Shown in pieces: positions 32,640 to 44,219 of a stretch of DNA of 64,000 nucleotides. Origin of the DNA: Nemertoderma westbladi (taxonomy: Eukaryota > Xenacoelomorpha > Nemertodermatida > Nemertodermatidae); NCBI GenBank assembly GCA_032718475.1, contig JAUCBJ010008198.1, positions 1 through 64,000 on the forward strand, read 5' to 3'. Within the stretch, counting starts at the first letter, position 1. The number at the start of each line of letters is the position of its first letter. The translations under genes were made by a program, and so were the position numbers. Under the pieces are notes generated by a model that had not been told where the DNA came from, did not search any database, and saw only the letters and a list, made by a program, of their open reading frames with translations.

Positions 32640-35560
32640 GAGTTTATCCACCACCGAGAGTACAGCTAGTACTGAGTTATCCACCACCGAGAGTACAGCT
32701 AGTACTGAGTTATCGACCACCGAGAGTACAGCTAGTAGTGAGTTATCGACCAGCGAGAGTACAGCTAGTACTGAGTTTATCCACCACCGAGAGTACAGCT
32801 AGTACTGAGTTATCCACCACCGAGAGTACAGCTAGTACTGAGTTATCGACCACCGAGATTACAGATAGTACTGAGTTATCCACCACCGAGAGTAGAGCTA
32901 GTACTGAGTTATCGACCACCGAGAGTACAGCTAGTACTGAGTTATCCACCACCGAGAGTACAGCTAGTACTGAGTTATCGACCACCGAGATTACAGATAG
33001 TACTGAGTTATCCACCACCGAGAGTAGAGCTAGTACTGAGTTATCGACCACCGAGAGTACAGCTAGTACTGAGTTATCCACCACCGAGAGTACAGCTAGT
33101 ACTGAGTTTATCCACCACCGAGAGTACAGCTAGTACTGAGTTATCGACCACCGAGAGTACAGCTAGTAGTGAGTTATCGACCACCGAGAGTACAGCTAGT
33201 ACTGAGTTATCGACCACCTAGAGTACAGCTAGTAGTGAGTTATCCACCACCGAGAGTAGAGCTAGTACTGAGTTATCGACCAGCGAGAGTACAGCTAGTA
33301 CTGAGTTTATCCACCACCGAGAGTAGAGCTAGTACTGAGTTATCGACCACCGAGAGTACAGCTAGTACTGAGTTATCCACCACCGAGAGTACAGCTAGTA
33401 CTGAGTTTATCCACCACCGAGAGTACAGCTAGTACTGAGTTATCGACCACCGAGAGTACAGCTAGTACTGAGTTTATCCACCACCGAGAGTACAGCTAGT
33501 ACTGAGTTATCCACCACCGAGAGTACAGCTAGTACTGAGTTATCGACCACCGAGATTACAGATAGTACTGAGTTATCCACCACCGAGAGTAGAGCTAGTA
33601 CTGAGTTATCGACCACCGAGAGTACAGCTAGTACTGAGTTATCCACCACCGAGAGTACAGCTAGTACTGAGTTTATCCACCACCGAGAGTACAGCTAGTA
33701 CTGAGTTATCGACCACCGAGATTACAGATAGTACTGAGTTATCCACCACCGAGAGTAGAGCTAGTACTGAGTTATCGACCACCGAGAGTACAGCTAGTAC
33801 TGAGTTATCCACCACCGAGAGTACAGCTAGTACTGAGTTTATCCACCACCGAGAGTACAGCTAGTACTGAGTTATCCACCACCGAGAGTACAGCTAGTAC
33901 TGAGTTTATCCACCACCGAGAGTACAGCTAGTACTGAGTTATCGACCACCGAGAGTACAGCTAGTACTGAGTTATCGACCACCGAGATTACAGATAGTAC
34001 TGAGTTATCCACCACCGAGAGTAGAGCTAGTACTGAGTTATCGACCACCGAGAGTACAGCTAGTACTGAGTTATCCACCACCGAGAGTACAGCTAGTACT
34101 GAGTTTATCCACCACCGAGAGTACAGCTAGTACTGAGTTATCCACCACCGAGAGTACAGCTAGTACTGAGTTATCGACCACCGAGAGTACAGCTAGTAGT
34201 GAGTTATCGACCAGCGAGAGTACAGCTAGTACTGAGTTTATCCACCACCGAGAGTACAGCTAGTACTGAGTTATCCACCACCGAGAGTACAGCTAGTACT
34301 GAGTTATCGACCACCGAGATTACAGATAGTACTGAGTTATCCACCACCGAGAGTAGAGCTAGTACTGAGTTATCGACCACCGAGAGTACAGCTAGTACTG
34401 AGTTATCCACCACCGAGAGTACAGCTAGTACTGAGTTATCGACCACCGAGATTACAGATAGTACTGAGTTATCCACCACCGAGAGTAGAGCTAGTACTGA
34501 GTTATCGACCACCGAGAGTACAGCTAGTACTGAGTTATCCACCACCGAGAGTACAGCTAGTACTGAGTTTATCCACCACCGAGAGTACAGCTAGTACTGA
34601 GTTATCGACCACCGAGAGTACAGCTAGTAGTGAGTTATCGACCACCGAGAGTACAGCTAGTACTGAGTTATCGACCACCTAGAGTACAGCTAGTAGTGAG
34701 TTATCCACCACCGAGAGTAGAGCTAGTACTGAGTTATCGACCAGCGAGAGTACAGCTAGTACTGAGTTTATCCACCACCGAGAGTAGAGCTAGTACTGAG
34801 TTATCGACCACCGAGAGTACAGCTAGTACTGAGTTATCCACCACCGAGAGTACAGCTAGTACTGAGTTTATCCACCACCGAGAGTACAGCTAGTACTGAG
34901 TTATCGACCACCGAGAGTACAGCTAGTACTGAGTTTATCCACCACCGAGAGTACAGCTAGTACTGAGTTATCCACCACCGAGAGTACAGCTAGTACTGAG
35001 TTATCGACCACCGAGATTACAGATAGTACTGAGTTATCCACCACCGAGAGTAGAGCTAGTACTGAGTTATCGACCACCGAGAGTACAGCTAGTACTGAGT
35101 TATCCACCACCGAGAGTACAGCTAGTACTGAGTTTATCCACCACCGAGAGTACAGCTAGTACTGAGTTATCGACCACCGAGATTACAGATAGTACTGAGT
35201 TATCCACCACCGAGAGTAGAGCTAGTACTGAGTTATCGACCACCGAGAGTACAGCTAGTACTGAGTTATCCACCACCGAGAGTACAGCTAGTACTGAGTT
35301 TATCCACCACCGAGAGTACAGCTAGTACTGAGTTATCCACCACCGAGAGTACAGCTAGTACTGAGTTTATCCACCACCGAGAGTACAGCTAGTACTGAGT
35401 TATCGACCACCGAGAGTACAGCTAGTACTGAGTTATCGACCACCGAGATTACAGATAGTACTGAGTTATCCACCACCGAGAGTAGAGCTAGTACTGAGTT
35501 ATCGACCACCGAGAGTACAGCTAGTACTGAGTTATCCACCACCGAGAGTACAGCTAGTAC
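32640..35560. repeat. Tandem 1461-bp block duplication inside satellite B
   Basis: The variant pattern starting at 32738, 33169, 33440 and 33872 recurs exactly 1461 bp later at 34199, 34630, 34901 and 35333. 1461 is not a multiple of 33; a block of 44 units with nine of 34 bp would fit. Borders are approximate. Confidence 0.9.
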
Positions 35561-38164
35561 TGAGTTATCCACCACCGAGAGTAGAGCTAGTACTGAGTTA
35601 TCGACCACCGAGAGTACAGCTAGTACTGAGTTATCCACCACCGAGAGTACAGCTAGTACTGAGTTTATCCACCACCGAGAGTACAGCTAGTACTGAGTTA
35701 TCCACCACCGAGAGTAGAGCTAGTACTGAGTTATCGACCAGCGAGAGTACAGCTAGTACTGAGTTTATCCACCACCGAGAGTACAGCTAGTACTGAGTTA
35801 TCCACCACCGAGAGTACAGCTAGTACTGAGTTATCGACCACCGAGATTACAGATAGTACTGAGTTATCCACCACCGAGAGTACAGCTAGTACTGAGTTAT
35901 CGACCACCGAGAGTACAGCTAGTACTGAGTTTATCCACCACCGAGAGTACAGCTAGTACTGAGTTATCCACCACCGAGAGTACAGCTAGTACTGAGTTAT
36001 CGACCACCGAGATTACAGATAGTACTGAGTTATCCACCACCGAGAGTAGAGCTAGTACTGAGTTATCGACCAGCGAGAGTACAACTAGTACTGAGTTATC
36101 CACCACCGAGAGTAGAGCTAGTACTGAGTTATCGACCAGCGAGAGTACAGCTAGTACTGAGTTTATCCACCACCGAGAGTACAGCTAGTACTGAGTTATC
36201 CACCACCGAGAGTACAGCTAGTACTGAGTTATCGACCACCGAGATTACAGATAGTACTGAGTTATCCACCACCGAGAGTAGAGCTAGTACTGAGTTATCG
36301 ACCACCGAGAGTACAGCTAGTACTGAGTTTATCCACCACCGAGAGTACAGCTAGTACTGAGTTATCCACCACCGAGAGTACAGCTAGTACTGAGTTTATC
36401 CACCACCGAGAGTACAGCTAGTACTGAGTTATCGACCACCGAGAGTACAGCTAGTAGTGAGTTATCGACCACCGAGAGTACAGCTACTGTAGTAGTGAGT
36501 TATCGACCACCGAGAGTACAGCTAGTACTGAGTTATCCACCACCGAGATTACAGCTAGTACTGAGTTATCCACCACCGAGAGTACAGCTAGTACTGAGTT
36601 ATCGACCACCGAGAGTACAGCTAGTACTGAGTTATCCACCACCGAGATTACAGCTAGTACTGAGTTATCGAGCACCGAGAGTACAGCTAGTAGTGAGTTA
36701 TCGACCACCGAGAGTACAGCTAGTAGTGAGTTATCCACCACCGAGAGTACAGCTAGTACTGAGTTATCCACCACCGAGATTACAGATAGTACTGAGTTAT
36801 CCACCACCGAGAGTACAGCTAGTACTGAGTTATCGACCACCAAGAGTACAGCTAGTACTGAGTTATCCACCACCGAGAGTAGAGCTAGTACTGAGTTATC
36901 CACCACCGAGAGTACAGCTAGTACTGAGTTATCCACCACCGAGAGTACAGCTAGTACTGAGTTATCCACCACCGAGAGTACAGCTAGTAGTGAGTTATCC
37001 ACCACCGAGAGTACAGCTAGTACTGAGTTATCGACCACCGAGAGTACAGCTAGTATGAGTTATCACCACCGAGAGTACAGCTAGTACGTGAGTTTATCCA
37101 CCACCGAGAGTACAGCTAGTACTGAGTTATCCACCACCGAGAGTACAGCTAGTACTGAGTTATCGACCACCGAGAGTACAGCTAGTACTGAGTTATCCAC
37201 CACCGAGAGTACAGCTAGTACTGAGTTATCGACCACCGAGAGTACAGCTAGTACTGAGTTATCCACCACCGAGAGTACAGCTAGTACTGAGTTATCGACC
37301 ACCGAGAGTACAGCTAGTACTGAGTTATCCACCACCGAGAGTACAGCTAGTACTGAGTTATCGACCACCGAGAGTACAGCTAGTAGTGAGTTATCCACCA
37401 CCGAGAGAACAGCTAGTACTGAGTTATCCACCACCGAGAGTACAGCTAGTACTGAGTTATCGACCACCGAGAGTACAGCTAGTACTGAGTTTATCCACCA
37501 CCGAGAGTAGAGCTAGTACTGAGTTATCGACCAGCGAGAGTACAGCTAGTACTGAGTTATCGACCACCGAGAGTACAGCTAGTACTGAGTTATCCACCAC
37601 CGAGAGTACAGCTAGTACTGAGTTATCGACCACCGAGAGTACAGCTTGTAGTGAGTTATCCACCACCGAGAGTACAGCTAGTACTGAGTTATCGACCACC
37701 GAGAGTACAGCTAGTACTGAGTTATCGACCACCGAGAGTACAACTAGTACTGAGTTATCCACCACCGAGAGTACAGCTAGTACTGAGTTACCGACCACCT
37801 AGAGTACAGCTAGTACTGAGTTATCCACCACCGAGAGTACAGCTAGTACTGAGTTATCCACCACCGAGAGTACAGCTAGTACTGAGTTATCGACCACCGA
37901 GAGAACAGCTAGTACTGAGTTATCCACCACCGAGAGTACAGCTTGTATTGAGTTATCCACCACCGAGAGTACAGCTAGTACTGAGTTATCGACCACCGAG
38001 AGTACAGCTAGTAGTGAGTTATCCACCACCGAGAGAACAGCTAGTACTGAGTTATCCACCACCGAGAGTACAGCTTGTATTGAGTTATCCACCACCGAGA
38101 GTACAGCTAGTACTGAGTTATCCACCACCGAGAGTACAGCTAGTACTGAGTTATCCACCACCGA

Positions 38165-38305
38165 GAGCAGCTAGTGAGTTACTACTACTAGGATCGGCAT
38201 GCTGCATTGCAGCTACATTTTTAAGAATGCTGTGCCGGCTTGTCGACAAAATTGCGCCGCCACAACTCCCTATCACCCATGACATTTGCTAGATCATTGC
38301 TAGTG
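38165..38305 (-). pseudogene. LINE ORF2 3'-end remnant inside satellite B, copy 1
   Basis: A non-satellite island of about 130 bp. On the minus strand it reads DLANVMGDRELWRRNFVDK and then a stop, matching the last codons of the LINE relic at 11060-11140. It lies between satellite B units without a visible target duplication. Confidence 0.75.
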
Positions 38306-38981
38306 AGTTATCCACCACTGTGAGTACAGCTAGTACTGAGTTATCGACCACCGAGAGTACAGCTAGTACTGAGTTATCGACCACCGAGAGTACAGCTAGT
38401 ACTGAGTTATCCACCACCGAGAGTACAGCTAGTACTGAGTTATCGACCACCGAGAGTACAGCTTGTAGTGAGTTATCCACCACCGAGAGTACAGCTAGTA
38501 CTGAGTTATCGACCACCGAGAGTACAGCTAGTACTGAGTTATCGACCACCGAGAGTACAACTAGTACTGAGTTATCCACCACCGAGAGTACAGCTAGTAC
38601 TGAGTTATCGACCACCTAGAGTACAGCTAGTACTGAGTTATCCACCACCGAGAGTACAGCTAGTACTGAGTTATCCACCACCGAGAGTACAGCTAGTACT
38701 GAGTTATCGACCACCGAGAGAACAGCTAGTACTGAGTTATCCACCACCGAGAGTACAGCTTGTATTGAGTTATCCACCACCGAGAGTACAGCTAGTACTG
38801 AGTTATCGACCACCGAGAGTACAGCTAGTAGTGAGTTATCCACCACCGAGAGAACAGCTAGTACTGAGTTATCCACCACCGAGAGTACAGCTTGTATTGA
38901 GTTATCCACCACCGAGAGTACAGCTAGTACTGAGTTATCCACCACCGAGAGTACAGCTAGTACTGAGTTATCCACCACCGA

Positions 38982-39122
38982 GAGCAGCTAGTGAGTTACT
39001 ACTACTAGGATCGGCATGCTGCATTGCAGCTACATTTTTAAGAATGCTGTGCCGGCTTGTCGACAAAATTGCGCCGCCACAACTCCCTATCACCCATGAC
39101 ATTTGCTAGATCATTGCTAGTG
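38982..39122 (-). pseudogene. LINE ORF2 3'-end remnant inside satellite B, copy 2
   Basis: Copy of the island at 38165-38305, carried along by the 817-bp duplication. Confidence 0.75.
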
Positions 39123-39200
39123 AGTTATCCACCACTGTGAGTACAGCTAGTACTGAGTTATCCACCACCGTGAGTGTGAGTACAGCTAGTACTGAGTCAT

Positions 39201-39323
39201 CGACATTAATAATATCCTCTGAGTTACAATAAACAAATGAGCGGCACTGCCGTTGGTCGTGTGGCCTCCGTTGGGAACGTCGGTTCCAGGAACCGCGGTA
39301 GGAATCCCATAAAGGATAGATGG
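39201..39323. other. Junction between satellites B and C
   Basis: About 120 bp of non-repetitive, GC-richer sequence (CGTGTGGCCTCCGTTGG) separate the two arrays. Confidence 0.7.
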
Positions 39324-40166
39324 AACCCGTAGACCCAACGGGTAACCCGCGGGTTTCATCTAACCCGTAGACTCAACGGGTAACCCATGGGTTACATCCA
39401 ACCAGTAGACCCAACGGGTAACCCATGGATGAAATCCCACCCGTAGACACAACGGTTAACCCATGGGTTACATCCAACACGTAGACCCAACGGGTAACCC
39501 ATGGGTTACATCCAACCCGTAGACCCAACGGGTAACCCATGGGTTACATCCAACCCGTAGACCCAACGGGTAACCCATGGGTTACATCCAATCCGTAGAC
39601 CAAACGGGTAACCCATGGGTTACATCCAACCCGTAGACTCAACGGGTAACCCAAGGATTACATCCAACCCGTAGACACAACGGGTAACCCGTGGGTTACA
39701 TCCAACCCGTAGACCCAACGGGTAACGCATGGGTTACATCCAACCCGTAGACCCAACGGGTAACCCATGGGTTACATCAAATCCGTAGACCCAACGGGTA
39801 ACCCATGGGTTACATCCAATCCGTAGACCCAACGGGTAACCCATGGGTTACATCCAACCCGTAGACCCAACGGGTAACCCATGGGTTACATCCAATCCGT
39901 AGACCCAACGGGTAACCCATGGGTTACATCAAATCCGTAGACCCAACGGGTAACCCATGGGTTACATCCAACCCGTAGACTCAACGGGTAACCCAAGGAG
40001 TACATCCAACCCGTAGACTCAACGGGTAACCCATGGCTGAAATCCCACCCGCAGACACAACGGGTAACCCATGGGTTACATCCAACCCGTAGACTCAACG
40101 GGTAACCCATGGGTTACATCCAACCCGTAGACCCGACGGGTAACCCATGGGTTACATCCAACCCGC
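39324..40166. repeat. Satellite C (38-bp unit, about 22 copies)
   Basis: The unit contains ACCCGT-AGACCCA-ACGGGT, an interrupted dyad, then the perfect 12-bp palindrome AACCCATGGGTT, then ACATCCA. The period is 38 bp as in satellite A, but the sequences are unrelated. Units drift at the edges. It ends about 430 bp from the UTP14 stop codon. Confidence 0.97.
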
Positions 40167-40598
40167 CAACCCAGTAGGATTACATTTAGCACCCGTCCCA
40201 CACAAGGGTGACAATTTCAGATATTTGTATTTTATTTAATCTACAATAGATCAGAATTAATGAGTATCTCTAATCTGAAAACGGCTTTAGATAGATCTCT
40301 TTTAGTTCTGTCAAAGGTATGTCTGCCAAAATACCAGGGTATGGCAGGGGGTGGGGGGTCTAGAATTAAATAAATTTGGCATAGATTGTTGGATACAAGG
40401 TCAGCATTATTTGGAGTTATCTAGAATAATGTCAGTGTATTAAATTGTTGATTTCTAATATCGAAATATTGATAATTTAGTTCTCAATTAAACCATCATT
40501 AACGATTGCACCTACCATTAACCTGCGTCTACTTTGCTAAACTAATTATATAAAAGAAGATAAGTCTGAGTTTTTAGTCATTCCCTCTGCTTTGTGTT

Positions 40599-40882
40599 CT
40601 AAATATGTTTCTCTCCACTCCCTATGTCCCGTATTTGACTGCGACTTCTCGTTTTGGTCACTTTGAGGGATTTTTTACTCGCCTTGAAAACTTGTTGAGC
40701 TTTTATTGGAGGAATTATCTTGCCTAACTTTGTTTTAACACTTGGTCTAGTGAGTTGCTTTAACGCCGATTCTGTATTCCAATTGGGCCCCGTAGGATGA
40801 CGAATACTACGTTCGAACTGCTGATTGGTTGTAAACCCAAACGGTAACTTCTTCACTCTATGATTATCCAATTTCTCATCAC
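40599..40882 (-). CDS. UTP14: UTP14, last exon (C-terminal domain)
   Basis: UTP14 is a nucleolar subunit of the U3 snoRNP/SSU processome that stimulates the DHX37/Dhr1 helicase in 18S rRNA maturation. After an acceptor (CTACAGG on the plus strand; CCTGTAG on the minus) this exon encodes 94 residues with family blocks KLPFGFTTNQQFERSI, GPNWNTESALKQLT and GKIIPPIKA, then a basic tail ending in GEKHI and TAG. It joins exon 41958-42831 in phase 1 (G|GT, glycine). An AATAAA on the minus strand at about 40236-40231 could be the poly(A) signal. Confidence 0.9.
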
Positions 40883-41399
40883 CTACAGGTATTAAACAAA
40901 TAGTTATTAAAAATGTCATGATTATGAATTATTGTATTTTTATTATAATATTGGTATAATTTATTGATTATTAACTTCAATAATTTGAAAGGGAAAATAA
41001 CAATCTGACGATAATATTTTAAGAGAAACTAAAAATAAGATACGAATTAATATATTATATTTCATTTTTCGAGATATATTCCAGGCCTACTTATCGCTTT
41101 TATTACTTTCTATTTGGACCTATTAAGAAAACGCATCCACGCATACAGAGGTTATAGCAAATTAAGTGATATTTCAGGGCAGCATGGTATGCCGGTATAA
41201 TAAGTTTTACGACGTCTCTGGCAGAAGAACCGCAATTCAATCGGCGACTTAATCTACCATTTAAATTAACAACAATCAATTTTTCAATATTTTTTTCAAA
41301 TTTAATTTCAGTTTTTTTATGGTTTGTAAATATAACTTTTAAAATAAAAATGTACATATTATTTTGCGATGCTCTGAAAGATAGGGGTGGGTGTTGTTG

Positions 41400-41925
41400 T
41401 TCTTGTTTCGAATAAGAACCTGGGCGTTTAAGTTGATAAATTGCCAATTGGGGAGGCGTTTATTCGAGGAGGGCGTTTATTCGGTTATTCGGGGAAGACG
41501 TTTAAGTTACAAATTGTGTGGTTCTAGTGGGGGCGTTCTTATGTTCTAGATTTTCAGCATTTTGAATGTAATAAAACCCTAATAAAAAATAGGGCCAGCC
41601 TACACAGTACACATACACTTGTTATTTCTGGGTTTACTTCTTGACTCGGCCATCGAAACCCTAGACAAAAAGTCTCCTTAAACCTAACTGGGAACCCTCC
41701 GTCTAACCCTATTTGGAACCTAAAGTATGATTTTATGTATTTATCAGGCCCTTCTGAACTGGAATACCAATGTTTAATACAGTATTAATATTAATAAACG
41801 CCGCGGCGTTTATTCGGGGAAGGCGTTTAAGTTGTTAATTTGATGGTAAGGGGGGCGTTACGTTAATTCGAGGTGGGATTGGGGGGGGGGGGGGGGGGGG
41901 GGGGCTCTTATTCGAGTAAATACGG
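41400..41925. repeat. MITE-like element with TACTCGAATAAG ends, in UTP14 intron
   Basis: The left end has TTCGAATAAGAACC at 41407; the right end, read in reverse, has CCGTATTTACTCGAATAAGA (41925-41906). Between them are subterminal GGCGTTTATTCGGGGA repeats and a 24-G run at 41881-41904. It is homologous to 44448-44680, including TTCTAGATTTTCAGCATTTT. The element fills the right half of the intron between the last two UTP14 exons. Confidence 0.8.
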
Positions 41926-41957
41926 TGTATTGTTACGCCACTGTTGACATAACTAAC

Positions 41958-42831
41958 CCTGTGAGTTTAATAAGGTGTTGCTTAACTTGGCGTCCGGCCG
42001 TTGGTTGGCAGTGACCGTGGCAGACGGTTTCCTTGTGAACCGGCGTCTCTTTCGTTTACTGACAGTCAACCCACCCCCGGACCACTCCCCCCAGCCGGGC
42101 AGTGATTGGTCGATATCTGGGGGCGGGGCCAGGGCCACCGCCTTCTCCTCCAGGAAATCAGCTACTACATCATCCCCTGCGAAAGCCTCCCGCGCATCCT
42201 CATTGGCTAGATTTGGCATCTCGTCGTCGCTTGATTGGTCGGCATCTAAAACTCTTAGTTTCCTTGGTTTCACTGTGAATACATTGCTAGGATCCAACAT
42301 AACGTCTTCTTTAATGGCCTTAGTAACACTATTGCTCACTAAAGTATTACCGCCTTTATTTACCAGGTTCCGGTTCCGGTTCACATCATCATCAATATCA
42401 TCGTTGGAATCGTAACAAATATGTTTCTCTGTGTTTCCGAGGTTCTCAACATTTGCACGTAACGCATGCCCCTCCATAATCATGGCTTCTACGTATTCAC
42501 TATCTGTATCCGCTGGTTCGACGGGGTCTGGCAACCTAGGCAACGGTGTCTCTGCGACTTGCCCCTTCGGGCGGGAGTATCTAAGGGCGGTATCCACGGT
42601 AACCACAGAGACCTCCTTATCTGCCTTCCGCACCAACCACGGGTTACTGGGATCTACCATCCCCTCGGCAATGGTATCGTCGCATTCTTCCTCAACCTCG
42701 TCGCTACTCTCTTCCTCAACCACAACGTGTTTCTCTTTAAGTTCGCTCTGCTTCGCTTTCATCTCGTCCAGCGCCATTCGGGATTCGTCGTTATGTTTTC
42801 CGAAGATCCTCATTTGTTTCGCCCATTTTCC
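41958..42831 (-). CDS. UTP14: UTP14, penultimate exon
   Basis: The minus-strand acceptor TATTATTAG at 42832 is followed by GKWAKQMRIFGKHNDESR, the conserved UTP14 block in which an Arg-rich helix follows KWAK. An acidic stretch (EESSDEVEEECDD), DPSNVFTVKPRKL, then EAFAGDDVVADFLEEK and LPGWGEWSGGGL follow, the best conserved signatures of the family, and a basic KRKRRRF. The donor is CAGG|GTTAGT at 41957; without splicing a TAG follows at once. The exon encodes about 291 residues. An ATG at 42813 could be mistaken for the gene start, but the homology continues upstream. Confidence 0.92.
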
Positions 42832-42909
42832 CTAATAATATTGACAAAAGGAACTGAAAACAGAAATGTTACAACATAAAAAGACCACCAAGCTGTAGGC
42901 CTTATTTAC

Positions 42910-43175
42910 TCTAGAGTTAAAACGGGATTAGACTTTTAGGGATTTCCGGGATCGGAATTGTCACTCTCGGGATCCCAATTACAATATTGAAATTCAATTT
43001 TCTAAAAGTTTTCAGTTATTTGCCTGTGAAAGTAAGATACAGCTTTTGGGCAATTTATAAAATCACCCTATTGTATTTCACACGGCTGAAATATTAGCAA
43101 AGATAAAGTAATAATAAATTGTATTTATAGTTGATTATTTGATGGTTTACTGATAAATTAATTCGATATCTATTC
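42910..43175. repeat. Dispersed repeat in UTP14 intron, copy 1
   Basis: TCACTCTCGGGATCCC at about 42960, TTTCAGT... and GATGGTTTACTGA at about 43141 recur in the same order at 44220-44440. Identity is moderate. No ORF. Confidence 0.7.
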
Positions 43176-43331
43176 TGGTGGAGCTATCCACCGGATATTC
43201 AACAATTCACTTTCACTATTTATTTGTACTTCGTGATGAAATTTTTTTCAGAATCCTGATTTGTTGGAATCCCGTTTCAAAAGTAAATAGACAATCAGTG
43301 ATGCAACTTTTATTCTATCAGACTAGATTAC

Positions 43332-43485
43332 CTGGCTGCTGTGTCGTTGACTCATTCTCTCCAATGCCCTCAACTTCTCCAACTTTACCAACGTCCCCTC
43401 TGCTTTATCGGGATCTCCCTGTTGGGATTCTTCAAACTCCTTTTTTAACATTTTTTCTCTATCTTTCCGTCGGTGTCGCCGAAAT
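43332..43485 (-). CDS. UTP14: UTP14, internal exon (first one recognisable)
   Basis: On the minus strand, between an acceptor ending CCGATAG and a donor CAG|GTAATC, 51 codons read FRRHRRKDREKMLKKEFEE and LEKLRALERMSQRHSSQ. This aligns with the basic and coiled UTP14 segment that directly precedes KWAK in the next exon. The intron to 42831 is 500 bp, phase 0. The upstream N-terminal exons (about 40% of a normal protein) were not found between here and 57.6 kb, where LINE insertions dominate. The gene may use distant exons or be broken. Confidence 0.85.
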
Positions 43486-43723
43486 CTATCGGAAAGTAAC
43501 ACGATTACGAAGAAATTATGTGGCGAATTCTTACAATTATTAAATAATATGATGGTATTCTTTTTTAGTCCAAACGATGTATTAAAAAAGGAGACTACTG
43601 TGCAACGTCTAACGTCCCTCCCTCAGGAACAAAATTAAAAAATTGGAGACAATAAGAAACAATTAAAAAAAACTTAAAACTCTAAAAAAAACAGGGGGTT
43701 GGCGGTTTTTTATTTTTATAACA

Positions 43724-43746
43724 GGGGGGGGGGGGGGGGGGGGGGG
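43724..43746. repeat. Homopolymer G tract (23 bp)
   Basis: One of four G runs of 14-24 bp within 1.6 kb; the others are at 43794-43810, 44185-44208 and 45296-45309. Confidence 0.95.
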
Positions 43747-43879
43747 CAGGCCCGTATGGTGACCATTATATCTGGGGGGCAGAGGCCAAATCTGGGGGGG
43801 GGGGGGGGGGTGGGGAAACCCATAACTGGGTTTGGGGGGCATACAGCAAAGTGAGAGTTAATATCGTACGTAAAGAAAA

Positions 43880-44005
43880 ATCAATATTGTTGAAGAGTGT
43901 GTGGGGCGAGCCACGAAGTTGGAGGACCCTTGTCGACCTGGCACTGTTAAGGGAGTGGGCCAATAATAGCAAATAGTTGTTGTCGTTACGATTTTGACAT
44001 GCCAA
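43880..44005. repeat. Repeat starting GTGTGGGGCGAGCCACGAAG, inverted copy at 56040-56165
   Basis: GTGTGGGGCGAGCCACGAAG at 43899 is followed by CACTGTTAAGGG, CAAATAGTTGTTGTCGTTACG and TTTTGACATG. The same series is read on the minus strand from about 56165 to 56045, where the (GTC)n part is expanded. Confidence 0.85.
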
Positions 44006-44219
44006 TAACTTTGCCAGTGCCATTATAATTGGACCAAATGGAATGGTGGCGGAGTCAGGTCAGGTCAGTGGGTAGAATTAGTATGTGAATCCAATACTAT
44101 TGATTACCAACAATATTATTATTAATTAATTGTGAAAACAAGACGAGAGAACAAGACATGACTGGGGGGGCGTGGGTCTTGTCTGGGGGGGGGGGGGGGG
44201 GGGGGGGGCTGGTCAGGTG

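Larger units (their letters stand above)
37540..39165. repeat. Tandem 817-bp block duplication inside satellite B, with LINE remnant
   Basis: Sequence from about 37540 to 38345 recurs 817 bp later, including the AGCTTGTAGTGAG and AGCTTGTATTGAG variants and the non-satellite islands at 38165-38305 and 38982-39122. The copies differ at very few positions. Confidence 0.92.
29666..39200. repeat. Satellite B, large array (33-bp unit, some 34-bp units, close to 290 copies)
   Basis: The unit GAGTTATC(G/C)ACCACCGAG plus AGTACAGCTAGTACT repeats for 9.5 kb. AGTAC-AGCTA-GTACT is a dyad. Because 33 is a multiple of 3, two plus frames (SYRPPRVQLVL and ELSTTESTAST repeats) and one minus frame (VVDNSVLAVLS) stay open over long distances, up to 527 codons at 29693-31276. 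These ORFs are by-products of the period. Units with an extra T (GAGTTTATCC) shift the frame from about 31080 on. GATTACAGATAGT and GAGTAGAGC variants mark sub-blocks. Direct block duplications of 1461 bp and 817 bp lie within it. Confidence 0.97.

Noticed and set aside
39886-40110. Minus-strand ORF in satellite C
   Set aside because: Chance open frame in a 38-bp repeat.
42431-42879. Plus-strand ORFs of 134-146 codons opposite UTP14
   Set aside because: Shadows of the UTP14 coding strand, which has clear homology.
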